A program made the position numbers and the translations under genes. Below are positions 36,484-44,009 of a DNA stretch of 64,000 nucleotides, piece after piece. This DNA is from Bradyrhizobium sp. CSA112. Lineage in GTDB: Bacteria; Pseudomonadota; Alphaproteobacteria; Rhizobiales; Xanthobacteraceae. The stretch spans positions 186,001 through 250,000 of the forward strand of contig NZ_JAACFS010000005.1 of the NCBI RefSeq assembly GCF_029051645.1, written 5' to 3'. The notes under the pieces are model-generated. The model was not told the DNA's origin. It did no database searches and saw only the letters and a list, made by a program, of their open reading frames with translations. Numbering within the stretch: position 1 is the first letter of the stretch; each line of letters opens with the position of its first letter.

Positions 36484-37003
36484 ACGCATCTACAACGTGC
36501 TCTTCCTGTGCACCGGAAACACCGCGCGTTCGATCCTGGCGGAATCGATCCTGCGCAAGGAAGGTCACCGCAACTTCCGCGCCTTTTCCGCCGGCAGCCA
36601 GCCGAAGGGGACGGTCAATCCATTTGCAATCAAGGTACTCAACCGTCTTGATTACCCGACGGACGGATTGCGCTCGAAGAGCTGGGAAGAGTTCGCGCGC
36701 AGCGATGCTCCCGTGATGGATTTCGTCTTCACGGTTTGCGACAACGCGGCCGGCGAATCCTGCCCGATCTGGCCGGGACAGCCGATGACAGCGCATTGGG
36801 GAATCGAAGATCCGGCTGGCGTCGAGGGCACCGACATCGAGAAGGAAGCGGCGTTCGTCGAGGCGTTCCGTTATCTCAAGAATCGAATTGCCGCCTTCAC
36901 CAGCCTGCCGCTGGAAAGCATCGACCAGCTATCGCTTGGGACCAGGCTGCGCGACATCGGCCGCGGCGACGGCGCAACCTCAGGCCAGGAAAAGGCTAGC
37001 TGA
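36476..37003 (+). CDS. arsC: Arsenate reductase, low-molecular-weight phosphatase type
   Basis: Reduces As(V) to As(III) by a cysteine relay. The 175-residue protein has the phosphatase-type P-loop LCTGNTARS (CX5R; Cys12 as nucleophile) and the redox pair Cys88 and Cys96 in VCDNAAGESCP, as in enzymes recycled by thioredoxin. AAGGAGG precedes ATG 36476, which overlaps the end of arsR2. The stop overlaps the next start as TGATG. Length is somewhat above the ~130-residue S. aureus enzyme because of a C-terminal extension. Confidence 0.93.
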   Translation: MPERIYNVLFLCTGNTARSILAESILRKEGHRNFRAFSAGSQPKGTVNPFAIKVLNRLDYPTDGLRSKSWEEFARSDAPVMDFVFTVCDNAAGESCPIWPGQPMTAHWGIEDPAGVEGTDIEKEAAFVEAFRYLKNRIAAFTSLPLESIDQLSLGTRLRDIGRGDGATSGQEKAS

Positions 37004-37701
37004 TGAACGAATTCGATCTGCCGCGCCGGCTCGCGGCTGAAGCCCTCGGGACCGCGCTGCTGGTTGCGACGGTGGTCGGCTCCGGCATCATGGCCGAGAG
37101 CCTGACCAAGGATGTTGCGCTGGCGTTGCTCGGCAACACGTTGCCGACCGGCGCGATTCTGGTCGTTCTCATCACCATCCTCGGACCCGTTTCGGGGGCG
37201 CATTTCAATCCGGCGGTATCGCTGGTGTTTGCATTGAAGCGCGAGCTGACGCCGCGCGACACGCTTGCTTACATCCTTGCGCAGATCGCTGGCGGAATTG
37301 CCGGGACCATGATCGCGCATGCGATGTTCGCGCTGCCTTTGATCGATGCCTCGCTGAAAATGCGAACCGGCGGAGCGCAATGGTTCGCGGAGGGCGTCGC
37401 CGCCTTCGGGCTGGTCGCCACCGTATTGGGCGGCATTAGGTTCAACCGCGCCGCCGTGCCGTGGCTGGTGGGCCTCTACATCACCGCGGCCTACTGGTTC
37501 ACAGCGTCCACCTCCTTCGCCAATCCGGCGGTAGCGATCGCCCGCTCGATGACCAATACGTTTTCGGGCATCCGGCCCGCCGACCTTCCGGGTTTCATCA
37601 TTGCCGAAACAAGCGGGGCGCTCGTCGCGTTGCTCTTCATGGGCTGGCTGCTCGGCGGAAAAGGCTGGGCAAGCGCAGCAATGAAGGAGGCTCGGTCATG
37701 A
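37003..37701 (+). CDS. aqpS: Aquaglyceroporin-like arsenite channel
   Basis: A 232-residue major intrinsic protein with six membrane helices and two half-helices. The NPA motifs are HFNPAVS and FANPAVAIARS. The residue after the second NPA is Val rather than the usual Arg of the selectivity filter, which should widen the pore. Sinorhizobium AqpS, in a similar ars operon, lets arsenite made by ArsC leave the cell down its gradient; the same role is inferred here. The gene overlaps arsC on both sides (TGATG and ATGA). Confidence 0.9.
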   Translation: MNEFDLPRRLAAEALGTALLVATVVGSGIMAESLTKDVALALLGNTLPTGAILVVLITILGPVSGAHFNPAVSLVFALKRELTPRDTLAYILAQIAGGIAGTMIAHAMFALPLIDASLKMRTGGAQWFAEGVAAFGLVATVLGGIRFNRAAVPWLVGLYITAAYWFTASTSFANPAVAIARSMTNTFSGIRPADLPGFIIAETSGALVALLFMGWLLGGKGWASAAMKEARS

Positions 37702-38105
37702 CCGTCACGATCTATCACAACCCCGCCTGCGGCACCTCGCGCAACACGCTGGCGATGATCCGGCAGAGCGGCGAGGAGCCCGAGGTGATCGAGTACCTGA
37801 AGACCCCGCCGAGCCGGGCGCGGCTGGTCGAACTGATCAAGGCGTCGGGCCTCTCGCCGCGCGAGTTCCTCCGCGAGAAGGGCACGCCCTATGCCGAGCT
37901 TGGCCTCGCCGATCCGAAGTGGAGCGATGACGAGCTGATCGACTTCATGATCGCGCATCCGATCCTGATCAACCGGCCGATCGTGGTGACGCCGAAGGGC
38001 GTCCGGCTGTGCCGTCCCTCGGAGTTGGTGCTCGATCTGCTCGATAATCCCGCGCAGTCCTTCGTCAAGGAAGACGGCGAGGCGGTGACGCGCGCCAAGG
38101 ACTGA
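37698..38105 (+). CDS. arsC: Arsenate reductase, glutaredoxin (ArsC/Spx) type
   Basis: A second, unrelated arsenate reductase fold. The 135-residue protein begins VTIYHNPACGTSRNTLAMI with the catalytic Cys11, and has INRPIVVTPKGVRLCRPSE with the arginines that bind arsenate in the R773 ArsC type. This class uses glutathione and glutaredoxin. AAGGAGG precedes ATG 37698, which overlaps the aqpS stop by ATGA. It is the last gene of the rightward arm; a palindromic repeat follows. Confidence 0.93.
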   Translation: MTVTIYHNPACGTSRNTLAMIRQSGEEPEVIEYLKTPPSRARLVELIKASGLSPREFLREKGTPYAELGLADPKWSDDELIDFMIAHPILINRPIVVTPKGVRLCRPSELVLDLLDNPAQSFVKEDGEAVTRAKD

Positions 38106-38122
38106 GCAAGGGTTGAGCATGC

Positions 38123-38229
38123 GCGTCCCGGACGCGGTGCAGCGTGTAACGCTGCTCCGCAGAGCCGTGACCCACGGTGAAAGTATCGGCCCCGGCTCAG
38201 CAGCGCACCGCTGCGTAGCATCCGGGGAA
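38123..38229. repeat. Intergenic palindromic repeat, family G
   Basis: CGTCCCGGACGCGGTGCAGC at the left has an imperfectly complementary right arm (GCAGCGCACCGCTGCGTAGC and ATCCGGGG). Inner segments CAGAGCCGTGACCC and GGCCCCGGCTC also pair. This copy is degenerate. No second copy is in the window. Confidence 0.7.
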
Positions 38230-38281
38230 TGCGAGCCGCACGAGCCTTCCACCCGTCACGATTGCACGGCATAATGGCCGC

Positions 38282-39541
38282 ATGGAACTCACACCCCGTC
38301 TGCGCCTGACGAACTGGCTGGTCAGCCAGGGCCTCACTGGCTTGCCCGAAAATGACCTGGTCCGCGGCTTCTGTGAGCGCTGTTGCGCCGAAGGACTCCA
38401 TGTATCGCGCGGGATGGTCTTCATCGATACGCTGCACCCGATTTTCGAGGGGCGCGGCTTTCGCTGGAACGACGCCGAAACCAACGAAAGCAACGTGTTC
38501 GAATATGGCTCGACCAGTGAGGGCGAAGCTGCGCAGGCCTGGCGCAGCTCGATCTTCTATCACATGCTCGAAAACGGCTTTTCGGAGCTGCCGATCGACC
38601 TCGCTGACCGCGCGGCGCAAAGGTTCAAGTTCGTCAATGAACTCGCCGAGAAGGGCCACAAGCATCTCGTGGCCTATGTGCATCAGTTCGGCGAGGCCGG
38701 CACCATGGGGCAGATGGACTGCGTCTATTCCTATTGGGTGACAAGGCGCGACGAGGGCTTTGGGGCGCAAGGGTTAGCTGCGCTACGCGATCTCGTGCCG
38801 GTGCTGGGGCTGGCGGTCAAGTCCGCAGCGCAAGCCGACATCACCAAGACGCTGGGACGCGTCTATCTCGGGCGCGACACCGCCGAACAGGTGCTGCGCG
38901 GACGGATCACGCGCGGCGTCACCGAACGCATCAACACGGTGCTGTGGTTCTCCGACCTGCGTGGCTCGACTGCGATCAGCGAGAGCATCGATCCCGGCGA
39001 GATCATTCCGTTCCTCAACGATTATGCTCATGCCTCGATCGACGCCATTCACCAAGCCGGCGGCGAGGTGCTGAAGCTGATCGGCGACGGCGTGCTGGCG
39101 ATGTTCACCCATGACAACATGGCGAAGGCAATGCGCGCCGCGCTGCGGGCCGAGCATCGCTTCCGCCGCAACGTGAAGACGCTCAACGCCCGCCGCAACG
39201 AGGAGGGCCGGCCGGTGACGACGGCCCATGTCGGCCTGCATGTCGGCGAGGTCTTCTACGGCAATATCGGCAGCGACGACCGCCTCGACTTCACGGTGGT
39301 GGGCCCGGCCGTCAACGAGGTCAGCCGCATCGCCTCGATGTGCCGCTCGGTCGACCGGGAACTCTTGATGTCGTCGGCGTTCCGCGCCGGCCTCGACGCC
39401 GCCGGGCGAAACTATCTGGTGTCCACCGGCCGCTATGCGCTGCGCGGCATCGGCCGCGCCCAGGATCTCTACACGCTCGATCCGGATATTGCGGCGGACG
39501 AGGTCGTAGGTGGGAAGTACGAGCGGTATCTGGCGGGTTAG
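38282..39541 (+). CDS. Class III adenylate/guanylate cyclase
   Basis: Makes a cyclic nucleotide, probably cAMP. The 419-residue cytoplasmic protein has an N-terminal ~200-residue domain of unknown type and a C-terminal class III catalytic domain starting near residue 215. Metal-binding Asp225 (WFSDLRGST) and Asp269 (LIGDGVLAMF) are both present. VGLHVGEVFYGNIGSDDRLD and VVGPAVNEVSRIASM complete the active site. No membrane segment is seen. Such stand-alone cyclases with this N-terminal part are common in Bradyrhizobium (from memory). It is followed by a serine hydrolase gene 22 bp on. Confidence 0.93.
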   Translation: MELTPRLRLTNWLVSQGLTGLPENDLVRGFCERCCAEGLHVSRGMVFIDTLHPIFEGRGFRWNDAETNESNVFEYGSTSEGEAAQAWRSSIFYHMLENGFSELPIDLADRAAQRFKFVNELAEKGHKHLVAYVHQFGEAGTMGQMDCVYSYWVTRRDEGFGAQGLAALRDLVPVLGLAVKSAAQADITKTLGRVYLGRDTAEQVLRGRITRGVTERINTVLWFSDLRGSTAISESIDPGEIIPFLNDYAHASIDAIHQAGGEVLKLIGDGVLAMFTHDNMAKAMRAALRAEHRFRRNVKTLNARRNEEGRPVTTAHVGLHVGEVFYGNIGSDDRLDFTVVGPAVNEVSRIASMCRSVDRELLMSSAFRAGLDAAGRNYLVSTGRYALRGIGRAQDLYTLDPDIAADEVVGGKYERYLAG

Positions 39542-39563
39542 GTTGCAACCACACGAGGGGCTG

Positions 39564-41120
39564 ATGCAAAACCCAAGACTAGCCGCTCCCGGGATTGTTC
39601 TCGGTACCATCATGCTTGTGGCTTCGGTCTGCAGCGCTGCCGCATACGCCCAAGGCGCAGCAGAGTCCGGCTGGCCGACCAGCCAATGGCCAACATCCAC
39701 GCCGGAAGAGCGGGGCATGGACTCGGCGGCGCTTGCCAAGCTGGTCGAGTTCGGAAAAAGCCGCAGCTTCGACAGCTTGCTGATTGTGCGGCATGGCCGG
39801 ATTGTCCTCGATGCCTATTACGCGCCGTATGCAGCGGATATTCCCCACATCACCAACTCCACCACCAAAGCTGTCATCGGCACCTTGATGGCGATCGCCT
39901 CCAAGGACGGGCTGCTTGATAGCACTGATCGTCGGATGCTGGACTTCTTTGCAGACCGAAGCATTGCGAACGTGGATGAAAGGAAAAAGGCAGTAACGGT
40001 CCAGAACCTGCTGGACATGACCTCCGGACTAGACTGGGAGGAGCCGTTGAGCGGACGGCCGGTTTCGATGATCGCAATGGAGCGCAGCCCGGACTGGATC
40101 AAATTCATTCTCGATCGTCAGATGTCGAGCGCACCCGGAGACATCTTCAACTACAACAGCGGCAATCCGCATTTGCTTTCCGCCATCCTCACTGGGCTGA
40201 CAGGGTTGAGCGCGTCGGATTACGCCAAGGTCAGGCTTTTCGGGCCGCTCGGCATCAACACGTGGAATTGGCGGCGCGACCCCCAGGGCATCTCGACCGG
40301 AGGATACGGTCTGGCCTTGCTGCCTCGTGACATGGCGAAGATTGGCTATCTCTACTTGCGCCATGGCGAATGGGAGGGCAAACCGCTTGTTCCTCCGGGA
40401 TGGGTTGAGAAGACCCGTCACGCGACGGTGAACATGAATTCGTCGCGCGCACCGACGCTGCGATATTCCAATCTCTTTTGGGCGCTGCCTGACCGGAAGG
40501 TCTACATGGCGGTCGGATACCACTGCCAGGTGATCATGATTTTTCCCGAGCTGGACATTGTTGCGGTGACGACGGCCAGAGACTTTTGTCCGTTCGGCAA
40601 AATGGCTGATGATATTTCCGGCGCGGTCAAATCCGAGACCGCGCTGCCGCCGGACCCCGCCGGCACAAGCCTGCTTGCAGCCGTCATCCGCGAGATATCA
40701 ACCGAGAAGCCGAGCGAGGTCGGCGCAACTCCCGAGATCGCGTCTTCCATCTCGGGAAAGACATACAAGTTTCTGAGCAGCGCACTGAATGTGCGATCGC
40801 TTTCGCTAACCCTTACCGGTCCGAATCCGCGTTATGAGCTGGAGATGAATAGCCGGGATCCAACAAGGCCGCCACTCAAGTTTACCGGCCCGATCGGGCT
40901 TGACGGACTGTTTCGCAAGAGCGATCCGACGGTCTTCGGAGTCGCTGCGACCAAGGGAAGCTGGCTGGACGGCCAAACATTCGTGATGGAACGCCGGATG
41001 CTGGGCGCGGACGCCCCGTTACAAAAATGGACCCTCAGGTTTGACGGCGGCACGCTCAATCTTCGTGGCAATGACAGGGCCGGCCTTGAAGTTTCAATCG
41101 TCGGAGAACCGGCCGATTAG
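39564..41120 (+). CDS. Exported serine hydrolase, beta-lactamase (class C) fold
   Basis: A 518-residue protein with a signal peptide (cleavage near residue 30, AYAQG). The S-x-x-K motif is S99-T-T-K102 and the second motif Y197-N-S199. This fold includes class C beta-lactamases, esterases and peptidases acting outside the cytoplasm, and sequence alone does not separate them. After residue ~370 an extra C-terminal domain rich in beta strands follows. ATG 39564 has GAGGGG 5 bases upstream; the frame before it lies in the cyclase gene. Its stop overlaps the convergent MFS gene. Confidence 0.88.
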   Translation: MQNPRLAAPGIVLGTIMLVASVCSAAAYAQGAAESGWPTSQWPTSTPEERGMDSAALAKLVEFGKSRSFDSLLIVRHGRIVLDAYYAPYAADIPHITNSTTKAVIGTLMAIASKDGLLDSTDRRMLDFFADRSIANVDERKKAVTVQNLLDMTSGLDWEEPLSGRPVSMIAMERSPDWIKFILDRQMSSAPGDIFNYNSGNPHLLSAILTGLTGLSASDYAKVRLFGPLGINTWNWRRDPQGISTGGYGLALLPRDMAKIGYLYLRHGEWEGKPLVPPGWVEKTRHATVNMNSSRAPTLRYSNLFWALPDRKVYMAVGYHCQVIMIFPELDIVAVTTARDFCPFGKMADDISGAVKSETALPPDPAGTSLLAAVIREISTEKPSEVGATPEIASSISGKTYKFLSSALNVRSLSLTLTGPNPRYELEMNSRDPTRPPLKFTGPIGLDGLFRKSDPTVFGVAATKGSWLDGQTFVMERRMLGADAPLQKWTLRFDGGTLNLRGNDRAGLEVSIVGEPAD

Positions 41121-42349
41121 CCACGCAAGATGTCCTGGCCGGCCTTCGCTCGCATCGTATAGAGCGCCACGGCCACCAGCGAAAACACCATCAGCACCAC
41201 GCCGAGCGCGAACAGCGCCTCATGCGATATCGTCGCCGCGAGCCAGACGCCGATCGCGGCCGTCATCATCTGCGAGAAGCCAATGAGCGCCGATGCCGCG
41301 CCGGCTTTGTCGCCGAACGGGGACAGCGCCTGCGCCGTGCCCAACGGACTGACGATGCCCATGCCGAGCAGGAACACGCTCATGGCCGCAAGAAACGGCA
41401 GGAAGGAGGGGACGTATAGCGAGACCAGCAGCATCGCGAGGCTGCCGGCGGCGGCGGCGAACAGTCCGCCCCGGATCGAACGATCGAGCCCATAGCGTGG
41501 CGCAAGCCGGGTCGCGAGCATGCCGGCGGCGAACACGATCAGCACCGTACCCGCAAAGAACAGGCCGAGTTGAATCGGCGTAAAATGCATCGCTTCGATC
41601 AGCACGCGGGGCGCGGCCGAGAAAATCGAGAACAGCGCGCCCAGAATCAGGCTGACGGTTGCCGCCGGCACCACGAAGCGGCGGTCACGGAGCAGGGCGA
41701 GGTAGGTTTTTGCGATCGCCTGCGGATCGAGCGGGGTGCGTGTTGCGAGGTGGGTCTCGCCAAACACCATGCCGTAGGCGAGGGCGCCGAGCCCGGCGAA
41801 AGCCGCGAGGAATGCGAATTCGGAGCGCCAGCCGAAAGCGTGGTCGAGCGCACCACCGAGCAGCGGCGAAAAGCCCGGCGCTGCCGACATTGCGATCATG
41901 ATCAGCGCCATCGCGCGGCCCAGAGCGGGACCGGAAAACAGGTCGCGGGCAATGGCGCGCGACAGCACCGAGGTGGCGCAGGCGCCGACCGCCTGGATGA
42001 CACGGCCAATCAGCAGGCTTGGCAAATCACTGGCGAGGCCGCACCAGACGCTGCCGGCGAGGAAGATTGCAAATCCGGCCAAGACCGGCCAACGGCGGCC
42101 GTAGCGGTCCGAGATCGGCCCGACCACGAGCTGGCCGATCGCGAACACCGCGAGGAAGACCGTGATCGCTGCGGTGACGGCCGCGCTCGTGACGTTGAGC
42201 GACGCCGCCATCTGCGGCAGCGACGGTAGCAGGATGTTGGTGGCGAGTGTTCCAGTGGCGGCGAGGCCTGCCAGGACAGCAATCTGCAGGACAGTGGAAG
42301 AAGCTTCCGAACGAGGGCCAGTGTCGATTGCTGCAGTCTGGTTAGCCAT
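41117..42349 (-). CDS. Multidrug MFS transporter, Bcr/CflA-like
   Basis: A 410-residue twelve-helix exporter. ATNILLPSLPQMAASLNVT opens helix 1 as in the Bcr/CflA group; VVGPISDRYGRRWPVLAGF is the loop 2-3 motif, and SVLSRAIARDLFSG follows helix 4. Such proteins export drugs such as bicyclomycin or chloramphenicol, or cysteine-related metabolites. The AT-rich stretch just upstream (42367-42392) may hold its promoter. It ends convergently, overlapping the serine hydrolase stop. Confidence 0.9.
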   Translation of the reverse strand: MANQTAAIDTGPRSEASSTVLQIAVLAGLAATGTLATNILLPSLPQMAASLNVTSAAVTAAITVFLAVFAIGQLVVGPISDRYGRRWPVLAGFAIFLAGSVWCGLASDLPSLLIGRVIQAVGACATSVLSRAIARDLFSGPALGRAMALIMIAMSAAPGFSPLLGGALDHAFGWRSEFAFLAAFAGLGALAYGMVFGETHLATRTPLDPQAIAKTYLALLRDRRFVVPAATVSLILGALFSIFSAAPRVLIEAMHFTPIQLGLFFAGTVLIVFAAGMLATRLAPRYGLDRSIRGGLFAAAAGSLAMLLVSLYVPSFLPFLAAMSVFLLGMGIVSPLGTAQALSPFGDKAGAASALIGFSQMMTAAIGVWLAATISHEALFALGVVLMVFSLVAVALYTMRAKAGQDILRG

Positions 42350-42449
42350 GAGGGTTCCCGCTTCTGTATGAAATTACGTATATCATATAAAGCGGGATGG
42401 GAAAGCACCAACGGGCTCCGGCCAGTTAGAAGGAAATGCTGGCAAAAAC

Positions 42450-42565
42450 CGTCATTGCGAGCCAACGGGTCGGGGCGAATGCCCGCCCGATGACAGGCTG
42501 CGCGATGCAATCCAGGGCCGCAAGAGAGGCTGGATTGCTTCGTCGCCATGCTCCTCGCAATGACG
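42450..42565. repeat. Intergenic palindromic repeat, family B, with inserted module
   Basis: It starts CGTCATTGCGAG and ends CTCGCAATGACG, like 19507 and 53167. Its left arm is interrupted after CATTGCGA by the 39-bp module at 42461-42499, then resumes GCGCGATGCAATCC. Confidence 0.9.
42461..42499. repeat. 39-bp hairpin module, copy 2
   Basis: GCCAACGGGTC, then a hairpin-forming 14-mer (GGGGCGAATGCCCG), then CCCGATGACAGGCT. Length and flanks are identical to 10402-10440. Confidence 0.9.
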
Positions 42566-42580
42566 GTTTCGGCCAGACGG

Positions 42581-43825
42581 CTAACACCCTGCCGCTTCAC
42601 CCACCATATCTGGCTGCCGCGCCAGCGAGACCGCGGGCGACAGCAGGATCACCAGCGCTTGCGCCGCGAAGATCGCCGCCGCCAGATAGAGGCAGGCTTC
42701 CGCGCCATAGAGGCCGCCGACGATGGCGCCGAGCGCGGAGCCGAGCGGACGGGCGCCGTAGCTCATGATGTTGATGGCGGAGACGCGCCCGAGCAGCGAC
42801 GGCGGCGTCACCGATTGCCGCAAGGTCGTGGTCGAAATCACCCAGAGGATCGGACCTACGCCGAGCAGGAAGAAGCTCAGGCCCGCCAGTGGCGGCGTCG
42901 GCACGATCGTGGTCAGCGCCATCACGGCCGCGGCGACGAATCCCGTCACCGGCCCGAGCCCGATCACCGTGCCGAAGGCGAGCCGCTGCATCACCCGCGT
43001 CGCTGCAAGCGCGCCGACCACCATGCCGACGCCGTACATGCCAAGCGTTACGCCGACGCCGGTGGCTGACAGTCCGAGGTGACGCACGGCGTAGGGCACG
43101 AATACGGCCAGCAGCAGGAACGACGCCGTGTTGAAGATGAACTGCGTGATGAACACCGGCCGCAGCAGCGGGTGATGCAGCACGAACGCGGCGCCTTCCT
43201 TGATTTCCTGCAACGGATGGCGGCGCGGGGCAGGATTGCGCGCCGGCTCATAGATGCCCGACAGCAGCACGACTGCGATCACGGACAAAGCCGCGGCAAA
43301 ACCGAAGGCTGGCGCGGCGCCAACCCATCCGACCAGCACGCCGCCGAGCGCCGGACCGCTGGCGAACGCGATGGTGCGTGCGAGTTCAATCCGCGCGTTC
43401 GCCGCCGGCAGTTGTTCCGATGTCACCAGCGACGGCACCAGGGCGGGCGCGGCGACGCTGTAGGCGACGGTGCCGCATACCGCGATGAAGCCGAGCAGCG
43501 AAAGCAGCGGCAAGGTCATCAGCCCGAGCCAGATCAGCAACAGGATTCCGGCGAGCGCCACGGCGCGCAGCGCCTCGGAGCCCGCCATCACCCAGCGCCG
43601 CGAAACGCGATCGGCGAGGAGACCTGCGGGGATCGCGAACAGGATGAAGGGCAGCGTCAGCGCCGTCTGCAGCAGCCCGGTCTGGCCTTCGCCGACACCG
43701 AGCAACAGCACCGCGACGATGGGGGCTGCGGCCAGCGCAACCTGCTCGGCCGATTGGGCCGCGAGGTTGGACCAGGCCAGGCGGTTGAAGGTCACGGGCA
43801 GGCGAGGCGTGTCGGCGGCGGACAT
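42581..43825 (-). CDS. MFS exporter (EntS-like)
   Basis: A 414-residue membrane protein with twelve helices. It begins with FNRLAWSNLAAQSAEQVALA; AIPAGLLADRVSRRWVMAGS is the loop 2-3 motif, and there is a basic central loop PARNPAPRRHPLQEIKEG. Architecture matches the EntS/DHA3 group, which exports siderophores or macrolides; the substrate here is unknown. It ends ~15 bp from the family B repeat. Confidence 0.88.
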   Translation of the reverse strand: MSAADTPRLPVTFNRLAWSNLAAQSAEQVALAAAPIVAVLLLGVGEGQTGLLQTALTLPFILFAIPAGLLADRVSRRWVMAGSEALRAVALAGILLLIWLGLMTLPLLSLLGFIAVCGTVAYSVAAPALVPSLVTSEQLPAANARIELARTIAFASGPALGGVLVGWVGAAPAFGFAAALSVIAVVLLSGIYEPARNPAPRRHPLQEIKEGAAFVLHHPLLRPVFITQFIFNTASFLLLAVFVPYAVRHLGLSATGVGVTLGMYGVGMVVGALAATRVMQRLAFGTVIGLGPVTGFVAAAVMALTTIVPTPPLAGLSFFLLGVGPILWVISTTTLRQSVTPPSLLGRVSAINIMSYGARPLGSALGAIVGGLYGAEACLYLAAAIFAAQALVILLSPAVSLARQPDMVGEAAGC

Positions 43826-43913
43826 GGCGGTATTCCTTGGCAGAATCGATCTGGCCCATTGTCTGGCCTATGGACGATCCGACCCACCCGTTTCCCGACA
43901 AGCCCTTCTACAA

Positions 43914-43945
43914 AGAAAAAACCTCCACACGCGAACGTGTGGAGG
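43914..43945 (-). terminator. Rho-independent terminator after the peroxidase gene
   Basis: On the minus strand CCTCCACACG and CGTGTGGAGG pair around a TTCG tetraloop, followed by TTTTTTCTTTG. It lies 64 bases after the peroxidase stop. Confidence 0.96.
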
Positions 43946-44009
43946 CGATTAACCTTCCATCATGGCCGGCGCATTATCCGGCACGTTCTTCCCTGCGGAA
44001 GAATTCGCA

